From: Eublepharis macularius
Taxonomy: Eukaryota > Chordata > Lepidosauria > Squamata > Eublepharidae
Length of the DNA: 64,000 nucleotides
Direction of reading: 5' to 3'
Assembly: GCF_028583425.1 (NCBI RefSeq)
Contig: NC_072806.1
Span: 30,054,001-30,118,000, forward strand
Position numbers and translations under genes: made by a program
Shown: piece by piece, positions 60,721 through 64,000 of the stretch
Layout: each line of letters begins with the position of its first letter
Position numbering within the stretch: position 1 is the stretch's first letter
The notes under the pieces: generated by a model
Told to the model about the DNA's origin: nothing
What the model saw: only the letters and a program-made list of their open reading frames with translations
Databases searched by the model: none

Positions 60721-61599
60721 GGCAAGTAAAAGATCTGGGGTTCTCTCTGGGTCCCAGAGATACCAGAAACCTTCACATTGGGGGGGGGGAATGGTCTCAG
60801 ACTCAGATATAATCAACAGCCACATTAACTTAATTCTTGTATCACCAAAGTACATCCTGAAAGATTTTTGGTTAGATGCTGCAAGGCGGCACAAGAGCAG
60901 GGCGCCAGCCACCTATGCGTCCAAGAGGGAAAAACACTGGCAGGGGACCAACACACACAACTTTCTGCCTGAAACTAGAAGCCACAGACAATATTTCAGC
61001 CTGGCAGGTTTAATACTCCTGCTCTCCGGGGCAGTCTGCCATAAGACAATAAGTAATTAAAATGAAAGCCATTAAAAAAATTCACGTTGACAAAAGCACA
61101 CAGGATGTGAACAGAACAGAAATAAACAAACAAAGAAGAGACAGAGGAGGGAACGCTGGAGGGAACACAGCAGGAGACGGGTTGGCGAGTCAACCAAAGC
61201 CTCTTGCTAAGAACCTCCAGGAGTGTTCTCCATTGGAGCCCTTGGCTCGTTTTGCCCCATAGCTGTCCACTTCTCCCTGGCTCAGAAGCCAGAGTGAGGG
61301 TAACACAAAGGCTTGAGCCGGACCATCTGATCACCAGGCAGCAGAGGACATTCAGTCACCAATACACCCGGCAATCGGTTCTAAATGGAACGCAAATCTC
61401 TTTCGCCAGCAATTCATCTAGGACATTTGGTTTGGGTATTGTTCTATGGTCCAACTCTGCTTCCCCAGCTGCCTGACTGCCCACCACAGAAGTGCCCACC
61501 CCACCAAAGATGGTAGGATCAGATGACCTACAACTGTGGCACCAAGTTGTAGGAAAGAGACAGCAAAAGATAGGGCTGTTTCTTTCTGTCCCTCATTGT

Positions 61600-61700
61600 A
61601 CGGAGGATCAGGACTTCCAATTTATGGAACCCACTGCCACAGGATGTGCTGCCATCAGCTTAGAAAAATTAGCAGCTGAATTTGTGGTTGGTCTATTGAG
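61600..61700 (+). repeat. CR1 fragment, plus strand
   Basis: TTTATGGAACCCACTGCCAC and AGGATGTGCTGCCATCAGCT, a CR1 3' region landmark. Confidence 0.5.
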
Positions 61701-62308
61701 GGGAATTTGTCCGGATGAATAAACAGAAGCACTGTGTGCAAAGGACAGTGTGCCTCTGAAGACCAGCTCCTTGGGGACAAGTAAGAAGGGAGAGCTGTAG
61801 CCTTCGGAACCTGCCTGGGGAATCTGCAGGGGCATTGGCTGACCGTTCTTGAAAACTGGATACTGAATTTGATGGGCTTTTGATGTGATTCAGCAAGGCA
61901 GTCCTGAGATTTTACATATCATGCCAGGCACGAAATACTTGGTGTGGAAAGTGATGCAGTTTCTTGTTCCTTGACAGATGGACCAGGACTGCTAAATCTC
62001 TCCAACCAGCCTTTTCAAGCAGCCTTTCAGCCTTTCCTCCACCCGCACGGCTTCCACAGCTTTCTCTGCTGCATGAAACAGTTGCCAGTATTCCTTGCAA
62101 CTCTTAGTGGCCGATCCTGACTGCCATATTCTCTTCCAATACTGACATGTGAGTGTGGATGCGTGGAGTGTCCTAAGAAACCATCAGGACCAGCAGCTGC
62201 CCAGAGCTGGCAATGGCACCAAGAAGAGATCTAGGGGTGGACTGGCCCACCCTCCCTTAAGGGCACCAACGTAGTTAGTGGAAGGAGCCTGCCCATGGAC
62301 TTCAGGAG

Positions 62309-62713
62309 TAGAGATGGGCACAAACCGCAATACAAACTAAAGTTTGTCACGAACTGGGCGGGTTCGTGCTTTGCGAACCAGCAGTTCGTGGAAGCCCATT
62401 TTCCACGAACTTCCACGAACTGGTCTGCCAGTTCATTTGGTTCATGTTAAACCCCAATACCCCTTTCCATGCCGCTGCAAAGCGGCAGGAAAGGGGCATT
62501 TAAACCCCCGATCAGCTGCTTGTCGGGGATCTCCCTGACAAGCAGCTGATCCAAGCCTGCCAGGATGAAATGCCCCTTTCCAGCACGGAAAGGGGTATTT
62601 AAACCCCAGGAACCACGAACTGGTTCACGAACTGGGGCAAGTTTGTGGTTCGTGAAATGGGACAAACCACGAACTGCACGGTTCATTTCCCCCCCAGTTC
62701 ATGCCCACCTCTA
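62309..62713. repeat. hAT-like palindromic MITE, family G
   Basis: 405 bp starting TAGAGATGGGCACAAACC and ending GTTCATGCCCACCTCTA. The flanks ttcaggag (62301-62308) and ctcaggag (62714-62721) agree at 7 of 8 bases, fitting an 8-bp hAT duplication. Inside is a 15-bp perfect palindrome, GATCAGCTGCTTGTC against GACAAGCAGCTGATC. The arms are full of TTCGTG/CACGAA units. Confidence 0.88.
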
Positions 62714-63478
62714 CTCAGGAGGCACATAACTGCAGAAACCCCTCCCTCCTGCTTCTTTCACAGTCATCTCAATGCAGACTTATCTGTCACGTCACCTAAA
62801 CCTGCTGGAGACATCCGGTGTTTCTGAACACAGCTGGCTTTCTGGACTGACTCTTTCGCTATTCACTGGGAGACTTCAAAGATCACACCCTTCCTTCCCA
62901 GCTTATCGCTGTTCTCATTTTATCACTCTGAGATCATATCTTGGTCAACGGAGACATTTTATTCTGGCTGGGATGACTGAAGCTCCGTGGTGAGTGCACG
63001 CAGCTCTCTCTTCCAGCCTGAGACCAGGGGAGGGTAATTAGAAGTTTTTCATAGGATGCATCCGGTCTTGCTGCTACAAGACCCCATTTAGAAGTGTGCA
63101 AAAGATCCTCCGTTTGAGATGGCATGTACTGAGCAAAGGCCATTTCTGCTTATTTAGATATTCCTGGCATTCAAAGGAAAGCACAGAAACGCAAGGCAAC
63201 CAAAGAGAACCCCAACTGGCCAAGTCCCGTTCAGAATATCCTCAAGAGCCCAACGCTAGCAGAAAATGCCTATTTAAAAATGTAACTAATAAGGTTTTAT
63301 TTTATCTTTAAAATGAATGCATCCCTCCTCTTCAAGGCAGCTCACAACACAGCAGTTTTAAAACAACAGTACAACAAAGTGACAAGGCATGAACACACAG
63401 CAACAGATGAGGCGGAAAGACTCTGCATGAAGGCCTGTGGCGGCTCTTGGCAGCCAGGCAAACAGCAGAGGATCATAC

Positions 63479-63581
63479 CTGATACACAGTCCTTCCACTG
63501 GGAGACACGATCCGCGTGACTGACTGGTGATCAGCCAAGTCCAGGGCAGGCACAGCAGAAGCCCCAAAAATGAATTTAAGC
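63479..63581 (-). CDS. ZSWIM7: ZSWIM7 coding exon: central region
   Basis: On the minus strand it has one base completing the upstream codon and then 34 codons: LKFIFGASAVPALDLADHQS, then VTRIVSPSGRTVYQ. The acceptor is TCTTTCTAG|G and the donor is TATCAG|GTATGA. The next exon begins VLGSSG, as in human (...RRVYQVLGSS). The remaining N-terminal 30 or so residues are not in 63582-64000, so the first coding exon is beyond the window. Confidence 0.93.
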
Positions 63582-64000
63582 CTAGAAAGAAGGACGCTGC
63601 TGGGTTAGGTTTTGCAAAATTCTGTTTGAGACCAGATTTTAACACGTCTAAGTATGCAATTTTATGAGTATTAGGTTTATAGGTAGATTATTATCCATGC
63701 TGAGTGTGGGATACAAGTACGGTTGCCAACACCAGATAGGGAAATTCCTGGAGATTTGGAGGCTGGGCCTAGGAAGGGAGCTCAGCAGGGAGGGGGTGCC
63801 ACAGGATCCACCCCCCCAAAGCTGCCGTTTTCTCCAGGGGAACTGACCTCTGTAGTCCGAAGATCATTTGTAATCCTGGGAAAACTCCAAGCCTCAGAGG
63901 GAGGTTGGCAACTCGAGATACAGTTGATCCAAATAGAAAGGGAGGGGACTGTCATCATTTAGCCACAACCAAATAGCAGCTGTTAGGATGTGAAAAATCA
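63582..64000 (-). other. ZSWIM7: ZSWIM7 first intron (part)
   Basis: No further exon is recognised. Apart from the MITE at 63719-63915 I see nothing in it. Confidence 0.8.
63719..63915. repeat. MITE-like element, family F, copy 2
   Basis: ACGGTTGCCAACACCAGATA at the left and GGGAGGTTGGCAACTC at the right are inverted. Internal GGAAATTCCTGGAGATTTGG is identical to the copy at 45151. Confidence 0.75.

Larger units (their letters stand above)
59175..63478 (-). other. ZSWIM7: ZSWIM7 intron, 4.3 kb
   Basis: Contains an S1 SINE (60459-60719), a CR1 fragment (61600-61700) and a hAT-like MITE (62309-62713). I recognise nothing in 59175-60458, 60720-61599, 61701-62308 and 62714-63478. Confidence 0.9.

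Overview
This is vertebrate nuclear DNA: intron-split genes with GT/AG junctions, long introns, a CpG-rich promoter and dense interspersed repeats. The repeats are CR1-type LINE 3' ends, tRNA-derived and 5S rRNA-derived SINEs, Penelope-like fragments and many palindromic non-autonomous DNA transposons. Together they point to a squamate reptile, probably a lizard and possibly a gecko. The gene content alone would fit any sauropsid.

Three genes are present, each supported by exon-level protein similarity recalled from known families and by splice sites read directly. (1) 2934-25590, plus strand: the last five coding exons of SPECC1 (cytospin-B), giving a Ser/Pro linker and a complete C-terminal calponin-homology domain. 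A long 3'UTR probably runs to a poly(A) signal at 29944. The 5' exons lie before the window. (2) 43562-56591, plus strand: ADORA2B, the adenosine A2B receptor, complete in two coding exons with a 12 kb intron and a CpG/CCAAT/GC-box promoter just upstream. (3) 57849-63581, minus strand: the last three coding exons of ZSWIM7, the Shu-complex SWIM zinc-finger protein. It converges tail to tail on ADORA2B; its first coding exon lies beyond the window.

Layout: 1-25590 is the SPECC1 tail and its introns, with nested LINE, SINE and MITE insertions. 25591-29965 is a repeat-poor block read as 3'UTR. 29966-42899 is intergenic, with three copies of one hAT-like MITE. 42900-57220 is ADORA2B. 57495-64000 is ZSWIM7 with its introns.

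The genes do not form a pathway: SPECC1 concerns the cytoskeleton, ADORA2B adenosine signalling and ZSWIM7 recombination repair. Their order is informative, because SPECC1 directly upstream of ADORA2B on the same strand mirrors the paralogous SPECC1L-ADORA2A pair on human chromosome 22. I found no gene cluster or coding system that looks new. The most unusual signals are non-coding: arm-by-arm covariation in palindromic MITEs, a foldback element nested in a SINE, and an upstream ORF whose stop overlaps the first ADORA2B ATG.
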